DNA from: Stictocephala bisonia | Lineage: Eukaryota; Arthropoda; Insecta; Hemiptera; Membracidae | Reading direction: 5' to 3' | DNA length: 64,000 nt | Assembly (NCBI GenBank): GCA_035578905.1 | Contig: JAQJVL010000252.1 | Location: 262,001 to 326,000 of the forward strand | Shown here: positions 47,454-58,450 of the stretch, in pieces | Numbering within the stretch: position 1 is the stretch's first letter | Layout of the letters: each line of letters opens with the position of its first letter | Notes under the pieces: model-generated | Told to the model about the DNA's origin: nothing | The model's input: only the letters and a program-made list of their open reading frames with translations | The model's database searches: none | Program-made: the position numbers and the translations under genes

Positions 47454-47954
47454 GCAGAAATCTCCCAGTTACCTTTGACAGAGCCTGAAGGAGATCCATT
47501 CTAGACTTTGATGGCATACTCAGAAGTGATTACTCAGGGTATATCCTGTATCGGATGATTATTTTATTCTCAGTTCATATCTTAAGTCCTGCCTCGCTCG
47601 TTGTCCACAAGTCAAGGGCTTCGCTGTACATCCTGCTTTTCAACTCTTTAAAAGTACCACCATACTATAACTTAACCTATAAGTCTCTGGATTCTACTGC
47701 CCCTTCTTCAACACTCCAACCATGGGTCTTCCACAATTTATCCGCCCTTTTGCATGCTATTAAAATATATACAGCACAATATACCTAATAGGCTGAAATA
47801 ATATGTAGCCATAATTAAAATGATCTAAGTGGTTGATGTGTGGAAAAAGTCTATGTGAGGGAGACAATACTTTTACAATACGATACTTACAACGTTAAAT
47901 TTTCGATAACGGGCTTTCGATAACATACAAATATTTATTAATCATAACCTCTGA
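45675..47954. other. AT-rich sequence, no gene seen
   Basis: No gene recognised. A 30-bp poly-A run lies at 47421-47450. The open frames at 46918-47148 and 47555-47788 have no motif I recognise. Confidence 0.5.
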
Positions 47955-48125
47955 GTGGGTAGGCCATTACCAAAGTATAAGTATGGGTGGGTGGGTGAGT
48001 GAGCCATTACCTTTGTATGTGTATGAGGGATGGAAGTGTGGCTTTGGTTAGTGTATAAATCCATGATAAAATCCTATACCCCCTTTGACTTGTATGTTGA
48101 CCCACCCATGCACGTAAAGTGGTAA
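47955..48125. repeat. Degraded minisatellite units in both orientations
   Basis: AGTATGGGTGGGTGGGTGAG (47980-47999) on + is followed by TTGACCCACCCATGCACGTA (48094-48113) reversed. The same family as the 36-bp arrays, reduced to three or four units and flipped within 100 bp. Confidence 0.75.
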
Positions 48126-48439
48126 TGATTCCAATTATTCAATGCGGGGTTAGGATAAAACGCTAAGCTTTTTAAGTCCTATGAAATGTGTAATACGATA
48201 TATAAATTATAAGAAAATACCAGAATGTCATTGCTATATCCTTCAGTTCATGTACTGTAATTGACTACGTCTTTATTGGTCCGAGATTATAATAAAATGC
48301 TCTTTTTTTCGATAAAAATGTATACATTTAAAATATAAGACTGTCTTATTACTGGCAATAGCGAAAATAATGGACAAGGGAAAGTCCTGTCTTTTTTATA
48401 TAAATATTTACACCAAACAATATGATACTTGTTTTCTGT
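48126..48439. other. AT-rich spacer
   Basis: No feature recognised. Confidence 0.4.
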
Positions 48440-49420
48440 ATGACTTCAATTATCTATTTATTATTTATTTATACATTTGTCACAAACACCTTAAAACAGA
48501 ACAACTGTGACAGGTAGATGACTTGTCAATAGTACATTACAATTGTACAAATAGACACAGCATAATTACACAAAGAATTTCAACACAAATAATATATCTT
48601 ATATGTTACAAAGTTAGCAAAACGTCAACAGCTATGAGCAAAAATAGTAATTTAGGACATATGTCAGTAATTAGTCATAATTAATGTATAGATCACAAGT
48701 TAGCTGTCACGTACTCTTCAAGATCATAAAAAAAGTGTGTGCTTATATATTCGTACAGGCGCTTGCGAAAGGGTGCCAATTCATGAATATTTTGCAATTC
48801 TTGAGGAAGACAATTATATAATTTAATGCACGAATAGTAGGGAGATTTTCAAAGAAAGATGTACGGTGGATCGGATATTGCAAAATAGAGGAGTGTCTTG
48901 TTGAATGGGAGTGAATGTGGTTCTTTTAAAAAAATATATTATAGTGAGATTTTACGTACAGGAGACTCTGATAGATATATATTGAGGGTAGAGGAAATAT
49001 TTTAAGTTTCTTAAACAGTTCTCTGCAAGGGTGATTAAAAGGAGATTTAGTTATTAACCTAATTATTTTTTTCTGCATTCTGAAGACTCTCACTGAATCA
49101 GAGGAAACTCCCCAAAAAATGATCCCATATGAAACAATGGAATGAACGTAAGCAAAGTAGAATTTTTTAGGGTAAATAGGTCAAGAACACGTGAAAGTGT
49201 TAAGATAGCATAATGGGCCTTGCTTAGTCTGGAGAGTAATTTGGTAATATGCTGACGGAATGTAAGACAAGAGTCAATTTCAATGCCTAAGAATTTAGCT
49301 GATGGAACTATGTTGCATTGAGGCAGATAACGTGTTGTATCTCAAAAGTATTAATTAATATTTGATCCGTGTTATCAGTGTATATAGAGAACTTGCTCTA
49401 AGCTATCTAAATCTCTTTTT
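48440..49420 (-). pseudogene. LINE (Jockey/CR1-like) 3' end, minus strand
   Basis: Minus-strand frames read VPSAKFLGIEIDSCLTFRQH, then LLSRLSKAHYAILTLSRV, then SCIKLYNCLPQELQNIHELA and FRKRLYEYISTHFFYDLEEY before a stop at 48693-48695. The KFLGIxID block, the LxSRLSKA block and the KLYNCLP box belong to the part after the reverse-transcriptase palm in non-LTR retrotransposons. Several frameshifts. The 3' untranslated region runs to about 48440 with a TATTTATTTAT tail. Confidence 0.85.
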
Positions 49421-49439
49421 TCTCTCTATTATTTAACGT

Positions 49440-49990
49440 CCTTTTAGCCAAAACATATTTTGAAACTAATTTATTTTGGATATTTTCACAGTTTGTTAGT
49501 ATATGGAGCCATGTTTTGGAGATATTGCTCAAACCAGCGTTTCTTAAGAGTATTTAGGCTGCAGAAAAAGCAGTTTGAGGATAATCTGTAGTCTCAATCC
49601 CAGAGACAGGCGCAGGTCACTCGTTTGTGATGAGCACATTACTACATTACCCTCAATTACTATTCATTTTGCCTGCACTTTTGTTTATAAAAATCAAGAA
49701 AACCATAAAAGTTATGAATAATACAAGGTGTAGGAATGGGCTTAATTTACATTTCTACAGGCGTAACTATGCCATGAAGAGTGTAATATTTTGTGCACCC
49801 AAGTATTTTACGCATTAAAGATTCATCTAGTGTTACCATTTAAAAAATATACTAAAACGGTATTTCATTCTAAATTTATTTTATTTTTTTCATCAATGTT
49901 TTAGTAATGATTATATTTAAAAATGTGTTACAATTATATTGACTATGTTAAAAACTGTAACCAGTATTATGAACAATAAAGGCATTTGAA
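49440..49990 (+). pseudogene. LINE (Jockey/CR1-like) 3' end, plus strand
   Basis: Frames read VYGAMFWRYCSNQRFLRVFR, LQKKQF, then IICSLNPRDRRRSL, then LLHYPQLLFILPALLFIK and NNTRCRNGLNLHFYRRNY (49627-49818). These are the LQKKxIRII, SCRxLF, LPSLYI-like and NTRxRxxL boxes of the same retrotransposon region as the other fragments. AACAATAAAGGCATTTGAAT near 49970-49990 is probably the 3' end. It abuts the minus-strand LINE head to head. Confidence 0.78.
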
Positions 49991-50153
49991 TATATGAATT
50001 ATGCGTGAACTAGTGAACATCCAATAGGTAGGTGTAACATTTCCCCTACTCCATATATAAATCCAGATTATATAAATATAAAACACATGTGACATTATGT
50101 AGTGTTTCGGAATATTAAATAGTAGAATGAAAACATTTGTTATGATTAAGTTA

Positions 50154-50427
50154 ACGTGACAAACACAACTTTATTACAATATAAGCACAAAATGCACAAA
50201 TATATTACAGTACAAGTATAAAATGCACAAATATTATTGTGATCGATTTCGGTGAACCACGCTCACCTTCCTCAGACCAGAGGGATTCACAAAATATTCC
50301 TTCCAAAGTGATTCTTTTGTGAATCCCTCTGGTCTGAGGAAAGTGAGCGTGGTTCACCGAAATCGATCACCATAATATTTGTGCATTTTGTACTTGTATT
50401 GTAATAAATTTGTGTTGTGTGACGTTT
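50154..50427. mobile_element. Penelope-type palindrome with two hammerhead-like cores
   Basis: Arms 50154-50301 and 50316-50427 are inverted copies of the 3' block seen at 2.2 kb. On the right (+): CTGAGGA (50334-50340), stem arms GTGA/TCAC, GAAA (50359-50362). On the left (minus): the same core, with a perfect stem GGTGA/TCACC (50251-50255 with 50263-50267). CAGACCAGAGGGATTCACAA and its inverse form the inner stem around a ~20-bp loop. This suggests two Penelope-type ends joined head to head. Confidence 0.78.
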
Positions 50428-51184
50428 ACTTGTACTGTATATGTACCAACAAGTATTATGCTAATTAAAAAGCTATGATTAATTTAAAAATTGTATCGCA
50501 AACTACTTTTGTCCACATCAATTAATTTATGTAACTGTTGTATTAACAACAATGCAGGTATGAGGTCATGTATTCGTTAATGACGTAATATACTGTACCC
50601 ATAGACCAGGTGTGTGGTGCAGTGCGGCGGGCGTGCATAAAGTGGGCATCAAGGGAGCTCGGCTTTTTTAATATACTGGATTCATTTTAATAAACTTTTA
50701 CTAAGAACCTTGAATTACACAACTTTTTAAATACATTTGTATTTTGAATTATACTGAACAACGTTTGGAAGTCTTTTACTAACCAATAAAATGAAGTAGG
50801 TCTGCACAGTTTTTAAATAATTTGTCGTTCATTTGTATATTCTCAGGATTAAAATTATTCCTCGATTGAAAATAATGTAGCCAATTTAAGTACATGAAAT
50901 TATTGCAAAATCCAAATCAAAATACTCATTCAGAAACAACTAAAATAAACTAATGTAATATTAATATACACTGCAAAAATAGGCTCATTAAAATTTTGTA
51001 TTTATATGTACATATTTATACTGTTAACTAGTTTAGTGTTCAGTAATCACTTATTTTTATTTTACTCGAGAATATGTAATAATATTATACAATGTATATG
51101 AATAATGATTCCATCATTTTAAAACTTAACAAGCAGAAACAAATAATAACATAGACTATAATTATGCATTATTATTATTCATTT
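50428..51184. other. AT-rich sequence, no gene seen
   Basis: No gene recognised; a short GC-rich island, GGTGCAGTGCGGCGGGCGTG, lies at about 50615-50634. Confidence 0.45.
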
Positions 51185-51475
51185 CTAAGACGCCGATTGT
51201 AGACATATGGCTGAATATGAGGGGTGAATGAGTGTGATGATTGTAGATGTAGTCATTGTTACGATCTAAGCTCGACTTAGCTTAGAAATGACTATTTATT
51301 AATAGCCCAACAGCCAGGCCATTTAATTAAAATTAAGTTTAATTAAAAAAACAATGGGACCTACACCTTTACGTGGAATCCAAACCACATAGTGTTGGAA
51401 TAATTTTCAGCCAACTAACAAGTGTGACACTCAGTTTTCTTCCCTTTACAATATCTGAATCTTCAAGTATGAAAA
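51185..51475 (-). mobile_element. SINE family 1, 3' and core part
   Basis: AGACGCCGATTGTAGACATA, TGAATGAGTGTGATGA, CAACAGCCAGGCCA and TTTACGTGGAATCCAAACC match the family in reverse; the 5' head is missing. Confidence 0.75.
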
Positions 51476-51612
51476 CATAACCATCAATTATAAGTTATCA
51501 AAAACTATATAGAATTTATATACTTATTGAGAGAGTGAAAATAGGTACACATATGTATGTGAATATTTGTCATGAAGTTATTACAAACGTAAAGGTCTCA
51601 TTACCTTAATCA

Positions 51613-52904
51613 ACTCCAGCTTCCGGCAATACCTTCTCACATCCATCCTTCCCCGTCAGTTACACCTACATCGACTCCAGCCTCTGGCAATACGTTACCA
51701 CATCCATACTTCCCCGTCAGTTACACCTACATCGACTCCAGCCTCTGGCAATACCTTACCACATCCATCCTTCCCCATCAGTTACACCTACATCGACTCC
51801 AGCCTCTGGCAATACCTTACCACATCCATACTTCCCCGTCAGTTTCACCTACATTGACTCCAGCCTCCGGCAATACCTTCCCACATCCATACTTCCCCAT
51901 CAGTTACACCTACATTGACTGCAGCCTCCGGCAATACCTTACCACATCCATACTTCCCCATCAGTTACAACTACATTGACTCCAGCCTCCGGCAATACCT
52001 TACCACATCCATACTTCCCCATCAGTTACACCTACATTGACTCCAGCCTCCGGCAATACCTTCCCACATCCATACTTCCCCATCAGTTACACCTACATTG
52101 ACTACAGCCTCCGGCAATACATTCCCACATCCATATATCCCCGTCAGTTACACCTACATCGACTCCAGCCCCCGGCAATACCTTACCACATCCATACTTC
52201 ACCGTCAGTTACACCTACATTGACTACAGCCTCCAGCTTGATGGACCTTCCCACATCCATAATTACCGTCAGTTACACCTACATTGACTCCAGCTTCCGG
52301 CAATACCTTCCCACATCCATACTTCCCCGTCAGTTACACCTACATCGACTCCAGTCTCCAGCAATACCTTCCCACATTCACACTTCTCCGTCAGTTACAC
52401 CTACATCGACTCCAGCCTCTGGCAATACCTTACCACATCCATACTTCCCCGTCAGTTACACCTACATCGACTCCAGCCCCCGGCAATACCTTCCCACATC
52501 CATACTGCCCAATCAGTTACACCTACATTGACTCCAGCCTCCAGCTTGATGGACCTTCCCACATCCATAATTACCGCCAGTTACACCTACATTGACTCCA
52601 GCTTCCGGCAATACCTTCCCACATCCATACTTCCCCGTCAGTTACACCTACATCGACTCCAGCCTCTGGCAATACCTTACCACATCCATACTTCCCCGTC
52701 AGTTACACCTACATCGACTCCAGCCTCTGGCAATACCTTACCACATCCATACTTCCCCGTCAGTTACACCTACATCGACTCCAGCCTCCGGTAATACCTC
52801 CCCACATCCATACTTCCCCGTCAGTTACACCTAAATCGACTCCAGCCTCCAGCAATACCTTCCCACATCCATACTTCCCCGTCAGTTACACTTACATCGA
52901 CTCC
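51613..52904 (+). repeat. 61-bp tandem satellite, about 21 copies
   Basis: Units read CCTCCGGCAATACCTTCCCA, CATCCATACTTCCCCGTCAG, TTACACCTACATCGACTCCA. Two units (about 52228 and 52535) carry a variant with CCAGCTTGATGGACCTTCCC and ATAATTACCG; they lie about 310 bp apart, consistent with a higher-order duplication of five units. 61 is not a multiple of three, yet all three + frames stay open for long stretches, so one open frame cycles through three peptide types. I regard these frames as artefacts. Confidence 0.93.
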
Positions 52905-53675
52905 TAATTAGATCTCGAGTATTTAACTCTGAAGTATAATATATGTTCGTGCAGATATAAAATATCAATGTATTACTTTTCATACAGTAATTTTACTTGG
53001 TTTAGTTAGTAATAATTAACATAGCGATTCGTGTTGTAATTTTCCATAAATAAATTAATTTAAGGACAGAAAAAACCCTTTACACTCATTATGACGCAGC
53101 AAAATTAGGAAGTAGGATCGAAAGATCTAGAAGACCTTGAGTACATCTCTTACCTAACCAACACAAAGCACATGGGTTAGAGATAGTGCTGGTTTGAATC
53201 TGGCCTAGACTATAAGATTGATCAGTAATTCACCTTCTATTGTACTGGTTCGCTCCCTCACTGTATCTGAAAAAGGTCCTCGCACAGATCAATAGTTTAT
53301 GAGGAATGGGCAGAGTAAGGTTAAAAGGAGATTGGTCTCTTCTTAAAAAAAGTGACGTATACCTCACTAAAATATCATAGGTTTTTCCTCCTTTGAATGC
53401 GTCATCAATTTCTAACAAATTTCAATATCAACAATGCCAACAATATAGATACTCATACAGACGACAACAGTCAAGTGTACCCCATTTTCATGACACTGGG
53501 GTATCTACCGACGTTGGGGAAGTGTGTGGGCCAGTCAAGTCGTATGTTATGTACACTAAGGGGCACTAGTGAAAAGGGTCTAGTTTTATGAAAATGGAAT
53601 ATACATTATTAGTACTCCTATTGCTTATTATACTGAACTAAATTGTAGACCAAGAAGCTATGCTCTACATTCTTA
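52905..53675. other. Sequence without recognisable gene
   Basis: No gene recognised. GCTGGTTTGAATCTGGCC (53190-53207) looks like a polymerase III box B, but no convincing box A was seen. Confidence 0.4.
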
Positions 53676-53885
53676 GGAGCGGCCGTAGCTAAGAGGCTAA
53701 GGCGTTGGCTTGCCACACTATCGGAACGGGTTCGACTCCCGATATGACCATTAACAGTTTTTACCTGCCGCTCCCGTGGTTCGGAAGTCATGTAAAGCCG
53801 TTGGTCCCCAAGTTAAGTGTTAGAGACGGCTTCTTAGCCCTAACTTCACCTGGTAAAAAAAGACGAACTTTTTTTCCATGTTCTT
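53676..53885 (+). mobile_element. SINE family 2, tRNA-derived
   Basis: The head resembles a tRNA-Ser type gene: GGCCGTAGCTAAGAGGCTAAGGCG block (box A within 53681-53704), TTGGCTTGCCACACTATCGG in the anticodon region, and box B GGGTTCGACTCCCG (53728-53741). Acceptor-stem pairing is poor, so it is not a working tRNA. The body contains CCCGTGGTTCGGAAGTCATG, TAAAGCCGTTGGTCC and GACGGCTTCTTAGCCCTAAC, ending in an A/T-rich tail. The body block CGTGGTTCGGA...TAAAGC is shared with SINE family 1. Confidence 0.82.
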
Positions 53886-55004
53886 GGTGTTTACTTAACT
53901 CATTTGTCCTTGAGATAAGGGTTCTTTAACGGGCAATGAAGGGACTAATTGGGCAGGAACCACCAGACATGTCATTGTTAGTGTAAGAGTTATCCATTGG
54001 GCTGGACAGTAAGTGAACAGCGTGTTATATTTAGCGTATGTAGGAGTTTCAGTAAATGGGAATCGTTTCACCACTGAGCTGCTTTACTTCACGGACGCGA
54101 CTAACTTCCACCTTCAAGTGTTCAACTTCTACAACAGTGTTTGGTTGTAAAAGATAACTGTAATGAACTGTACGTGTTTGTATAATTGCTATTTATTGTT
54201 TACATTATTACAAAACAGTAGTCGTGATATCATTATTTGCTTGATGGTTTAGACCGTTGTCCTGTAACAACGCTTGTACATTAAGTAAAAAATTCTATTG
54301 GCGTAAATTGACTTAAATATATATATATATATATATATATTAAATATGTTTTTCATTTCAACTTGATGTAATGATTATAAGCTTGAATCATGTTAATCAA
54401 CGTGTTAATCAAACCAATCAATGATTACTACTACCAATTACGCAGTGGGTGGGGCTTTGTATTGTGCTGTCAACCCTCAACCTACTGTTTTCCTACGTAG
54501 TTGCAATGACAATATTAAATCGAATAACATATGGGGATGTGTAGTTCTCTCACTAATTTCCACCAGTCCATTTACTTAGTCCAAGTCTCTCGTACAGGTG
54601 CATTCAGTATTTTTCTTTCAACGCAGCATAGCCATACTTTAAATCACATCATAGTAAAAAGTTTAAGATTTTCTCTTTTTATCGTGTAATATGTTAGTTC
54701 CATAAAAAAATGGAAATGTTTATCTTCAATTCCACTAGTGGAAGTTGGTTTCCAAAGAACGAAAAAGTTTAAATAACCTCTGTAAAGAAGTTAGTGGAGA
54801 ACAAAGTGCTAGTGAAGCCTTTAAAACCCCACTGTTCTTCCTAGAACCATTACAATTGTAAATTACATACTTCCTCTATTCTAGTAGGGCCTGGTTTTAC
54901 GTTTGTTTCTGTAGTTGATACTTTGTGGGTTTTCTAAATCATAAAGTCTTTACGTAGTTTGTAACATGGGCAAGGTAAGTTTGATAACTTTTGAAAACTA
55001 ATTT
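53886..55004. other. AT-rich sequence, no gene seen
   Basis: No gene recognised. A (TA)n run lies at 54318-54341. Confidence 0.5.
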
Positions 55005-55216
55005 AACACCCACCTACCTATACAAATACAATAGAGGTAATGACCCTCCTACTCAGCCATACACGTACAATTGTAACGGTCCATCCCAACCCATAAAAAT
55101 ATACGTAGGTAATGGCCTACCTACCCACATATGTATAGTGACATTGGATAATTCACCCATCCATACGTGTGCGATGATACTGACCCACCCGCTTACCAAT
55201 ACACGTACGGTGGTAT
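55005..55216 (-). repeat. Degraded minisatellite, array 8
   Basis: About six decayed units of the 36-bp family (ACCCACCTACCTATACAAAT, CATACACGTACAATTGTAAC, GACCCACCCGCTTACCAATA). G4 tracts are lost in all of them. Confidence 0.75.
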
Positions 55217-55248
55217 GAAAGTACTCGCTTCGCTTGTTGATTAAGTTG

Positions 55249-55361
55249 GGGGCCTCACCCCCAAACCCCCATTGACATCTTAGCTAAATTATTTCTTTAG
55301 CTAAGATGTCTAATGACCACCCCAGTTGATCATCGGTGGCACCCAAACCCCAGAGGGGTTT
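55249..55361. other. Cluster of three short perfect hairpins
   Basis: GGGGG-CCTCA-CCCCC at 55249-55263; GACATCTTAGCTAAA/TTTAGCTAAGATGTC (15-bp perfect arms, 55274-55288 and 55296-55310, 7-nt loop); AAACCCC-AGA-GGGGTTT at 55345-55361. The stretch is markedly more GC-rich than its flanks. The middle hairpin is terminator- or miRNA-sized, but I have no further evidence for either. Confidence 0.8.
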
Positions 55362-55585
55362 CAGAAATGATCACGGGTGGCTAGACAAAATGATTTAAGA
55401 CTACCAAAACAAGTCCAGTAAGTGGTTATCCTTGAAAATAATAATGGAATGGATGACACTAATACAATAAAAACTAGCTAGCAGTAATGATGATCTAACT
55501 ATTTATCTATTAATAAGTGACTCCTCCTAAGGATAGGTTAAACTTAGTTTGTAAAAAAAAAATACTCTTGTTTGTATACACTATA
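55362..55585. other. AT-rich spacer
   Basis: No feature recognised. Confidence 0.4.
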
Positions 55586-55870
55586 CAATACAAGTAAACG
55601 TCACACAACACAAATTTATTACAATATAAGCACAAAATGCCCAAATTTATTATTGTAATATGTACAATTTTTATTACACTTGTATTGTACAAGTACAAAA
55701 TGCACGAATATTATGGTGATCGATTTCGGTGAACCACGCTCACCATAATATTCGTGCATTTTGTACTTGTATTGTAATATATTTGTGCATTTTGTGCTTA
55801 TATTGTAAACATTTGTGTTGTGTGACGTTTACTTGTAGGCCTACTGTATATTTACCAACACGTATTATGC
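55586..55870. mobile_element. Penelope-type palindrome lacking the CTGATGA side
   Basis: Arms around a centre near 55735. Left GCACGAATATTATGGTGA and right TCACCATAATATTCGTGC are perfect inverse copies, extending outward as TTGTACTTGTATTGTAA and TTTGTGTTGTGTGACGTTTA. The loop (about 20 bases) holds GATTTCGGTGAACCACGC, so the stem GGTGA/TCACC and GAAA of the hammerhead-like motif remain on the minus strand, but the sequence where CTGATGA should be is replaced by the arm. The right flank (AATTAAAAAAACTATTTG) is the reverse complement of the left flank of the 2.2-kb copy. Confidence 0.75.
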
Positions 55871-55889
55871 TAATTAAAAAAACTATTTG

Positions 55890-55965
55890 TATACACTACA
55901 CTTATCACACTCATTGGCAACCTACATACGCCCACTTCGTAACGATCTATGTATTAAATATTAGT
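55890..55965 (+). mobile_element. SINE family 1, 3'-end fragment
   Basis: ACTTATCACACTCATTGGCA, ATACGCCCACTTC and ACGATCTATGTATTAAATAT resemble the 3' end of the full-length copy. Confidence 0.5.
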
Positions 55966-57640
55966 AATTGCAATTACATATATGTATGTTTGAAATTTAC
56001 AATATGTAAATCATTATTAAAATCCTTTGTTAAGAAATTTACAATAGAAACATCCATAAAATATGAATTTTATGCATATAAATTTCAAATAAATTTAATT
56101 TACTTAAATTCCTGAGTGTAAAGATTATCCAATTATATATTTAAAAAACTATAGTTAAAAACGTTATTGACACTTATACGTATATCCAATAATATAGTTC
56201 CAATAGCGTATTGTTCCAGATGTACGTTACAACAATCGGGTGTAATGTAGTGTGATACCCTAAAGAGTCCTTAACATTCCCTGGGAATTAACCTCGGAAT
56301 GGAATAATGTACGCCTAAATCGAGTATTAAGTTGAGAGTGGGAGTTAGTGTGGATGGAACTGTCTGCGATTCCCAGCAGTGAGTTGTATTATCCAACTCA
56401 TGGTTGATGACCTGGAACAGCGCATGCCCGACAGAATTTTTCCTCCACCACTCACTGTTATATGTTCTTAGTACAGTCACTGCTAGAAGTATGGATCTGT
56501 CATAACAACAATGATCTCTCTTGCCACAATGTTTACATTGTATCTTTTATTGTGTTGTTTAATTAATTGAGTTATAATTGAGGTATTCTTAATGGTTTAA
56601 ATGATAGAATAATTGTCAGTTTCACAAACATAATTAAATTTGTTCTAACTATAGTTAATATATTTTACCTTAATTACTGTACCTTGCTGGTGTCTGTCGC
56701 TGGAGGGGAACTGTGGTGGGGGAAGTAAACATTCTCTTCCCTCTACAAGCTATTTAGTTTGAGTTTATGAACACAACAGGTTAATTTATTCATTGATGAA
56801 TCCATGGAATCACGTAGAAGAAGGCCTGTCCCTTAAAAGTTGAATGTAGGCTTAGTAGTGGAACTGAAACAATTTATAATTTAAATCTAATGTATTTACA
56901 ATGTCTAACATTTTTTCATACTTGATAAGATGAACTAAAAATGGCCTAGTTACATTTATTACCAAAAAATACAGAACAATTATAAAAACTATTTGGATTA
57001 ATAAATAACAATGTTTTATTTTACTATTTTATATTATTTGTCTATGAATATTATGAAATTTGAGGTATAGAAAGCTATGTATTATTTCCAAAAAAGTAAG
57101 GAGTACAATAACATAAGTTTTAATTTATTCTCAAGGAAATCCAATACATTTATTACATTTATAAAAAGACATCTGCATTCAATATAGGTTCTTATATTTT
57201 AATGTGTATTATTAATGAAAAAAGTAATACGGAACAATATTAAATAAAAAGAGGATACAAATAAAAATAAATTTAAGAATTTTTAATCATTTATTTACTA
57301 ACGTCCAGATCCTTAAAGTAAAAATTGCATTGGACTGTTAAGTGTCTTTTCTTAATTTTTGAAAAAAATATCTGTCTTTTCTTTTAAATATTCCTGTGTT
57401 CTGTTAATAAAGAAGTCTAAAACATAACATAAGCAGGCATGCCATATGCGAGTAATTTATGCAAATTTTAATATAAATACGTTTATGTCGTAGGTTAGCT
57501 ACTTCAAAAAATCAATGTAACGGTTCACTGATTTATATTGATACTTTGCTCTTTGAATAAAGTTGACGCACAGGCCTGCAGGCCCATGTTAACTGGCGAG
57601 TGGAATTAAAAAATAAAATTCCCATAAAAATACTACATTT
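55966..57640. other. AT-rich sequence with one GC-richer block
   Basis: 56255-56520 has clearly higher GC than its surroundings and a 69-codon minus frame (56271-56480) with GHALFQVINHELDNTTHCWE and SILTP-like stretches. I do not recognise it. It may be part of another dispersed repeat or an old coding fragment. The rest shows nothing. Confidence 0.45.
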
Positions 57641-57930
57641 CAGAATAGTGAAAATATGGTCTGAAGATTTTGGCTAAATACACCTACATACCAAACTTCA
57701 TAAAAATTTACCCATCCGTTTAGTCTCCTTTGAACTGCACATACACACAAACAAACGAACAGACACCAAACTTTTTTTCGAAAAAAAACACTTTTTTTGG
57801 TTCAGGGGATCCTAAACAAAAGTTTTTTTAGGACCCCCTGTAAAAGGGGACCAACTTGTAAACAACCTTTTTTGCACGATCACAATACTTTCTCTATGCT
57901 AACGCATATGGGAGAAAGTAAAAAACAATA
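57641..57930 (+). repeat. Interspersed repeat family 3, copy 2
   Basis: GGCTAAATACACCTACATAC, CATAAAAATTTACCCATCCG, ACGATCACAATACTTTCTCT and AACGCATATGGGAGAAAGTA align with 33510-33755. Left of 57660 the two copies diverge. Confidence 0.75.
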
Positions 57931-58180
57931 GCGAAATCCTTATGCTTCCTGTACGAGATGTTTGTTTATATTGGAATCTCTCGCCACCGATCACCTGATC
58001 GACACGCCTAGCCTGTGCCACTCACTCATTTAATTTGTAACTGGCCAACGGTAAAGAGCGGACTCTTTCTTAATCCTACATGAACTTTTAAATTAGATTT
58101 ATCACATATAAGTGTGACAATGATATATAAAATTCTCATTTCAATGCCGAAGCCTCGGACAAAAATACGAACCCTTCAAC
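57931..58180. other. Spacer
   Basis: No feature recognised. Confidence 0.35.
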
Positions 58181-58450
58181 TAGTGGCGTAGTGCTACAAC
58201 CCATCTACTTGGGGACAAAGTGTTGGGGAGATTGTAACTTAGGTAATAAGTTCTGTGCTCGGTCCTCTTAATTGTGACGGTCAACGGTTACCGTCGGGGT
58301 GGACACTACTAGAGAAGTCTGGTTTGTCAATGTGGTTTGGTAGTCAGGGTCCAGATGTTGTATGAGGGAGAGAACTGAGTATCAGGCTTGTCAGTTAGCT
58401 GAAAATCAGACCAGTACTACGTAATTCATATTCCAAATAAAGATTTACGT
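58181..58450 (+). mobile_element. SINE family 1, 5' and core part
   Basis: AGTGGCGTAGTGCTACAACC, GGGGACAAAGTGTTGGGGAG, CTACTAGAGAAGTCTGG, ACTGAGTATCAGGCTTGTCA. It ends in the core, whose GGTTCGAATTCC has decayed to AATTCATATTCC. Confidence 0.78.

Noticed and set aside
52037..52834. Tyr/Pro/His-rich frames over the 61-bp repeat
   Set aside because: All three frames of the repeat are open, and the unit length shifts the frame at every unit, so no consistent protein is encoded.
53676..53752. Functional tRNA gene
   Set aside because: Boxes A and B are present, but the acceptor stem pairs poorly and the sequence continues into a SINE body.
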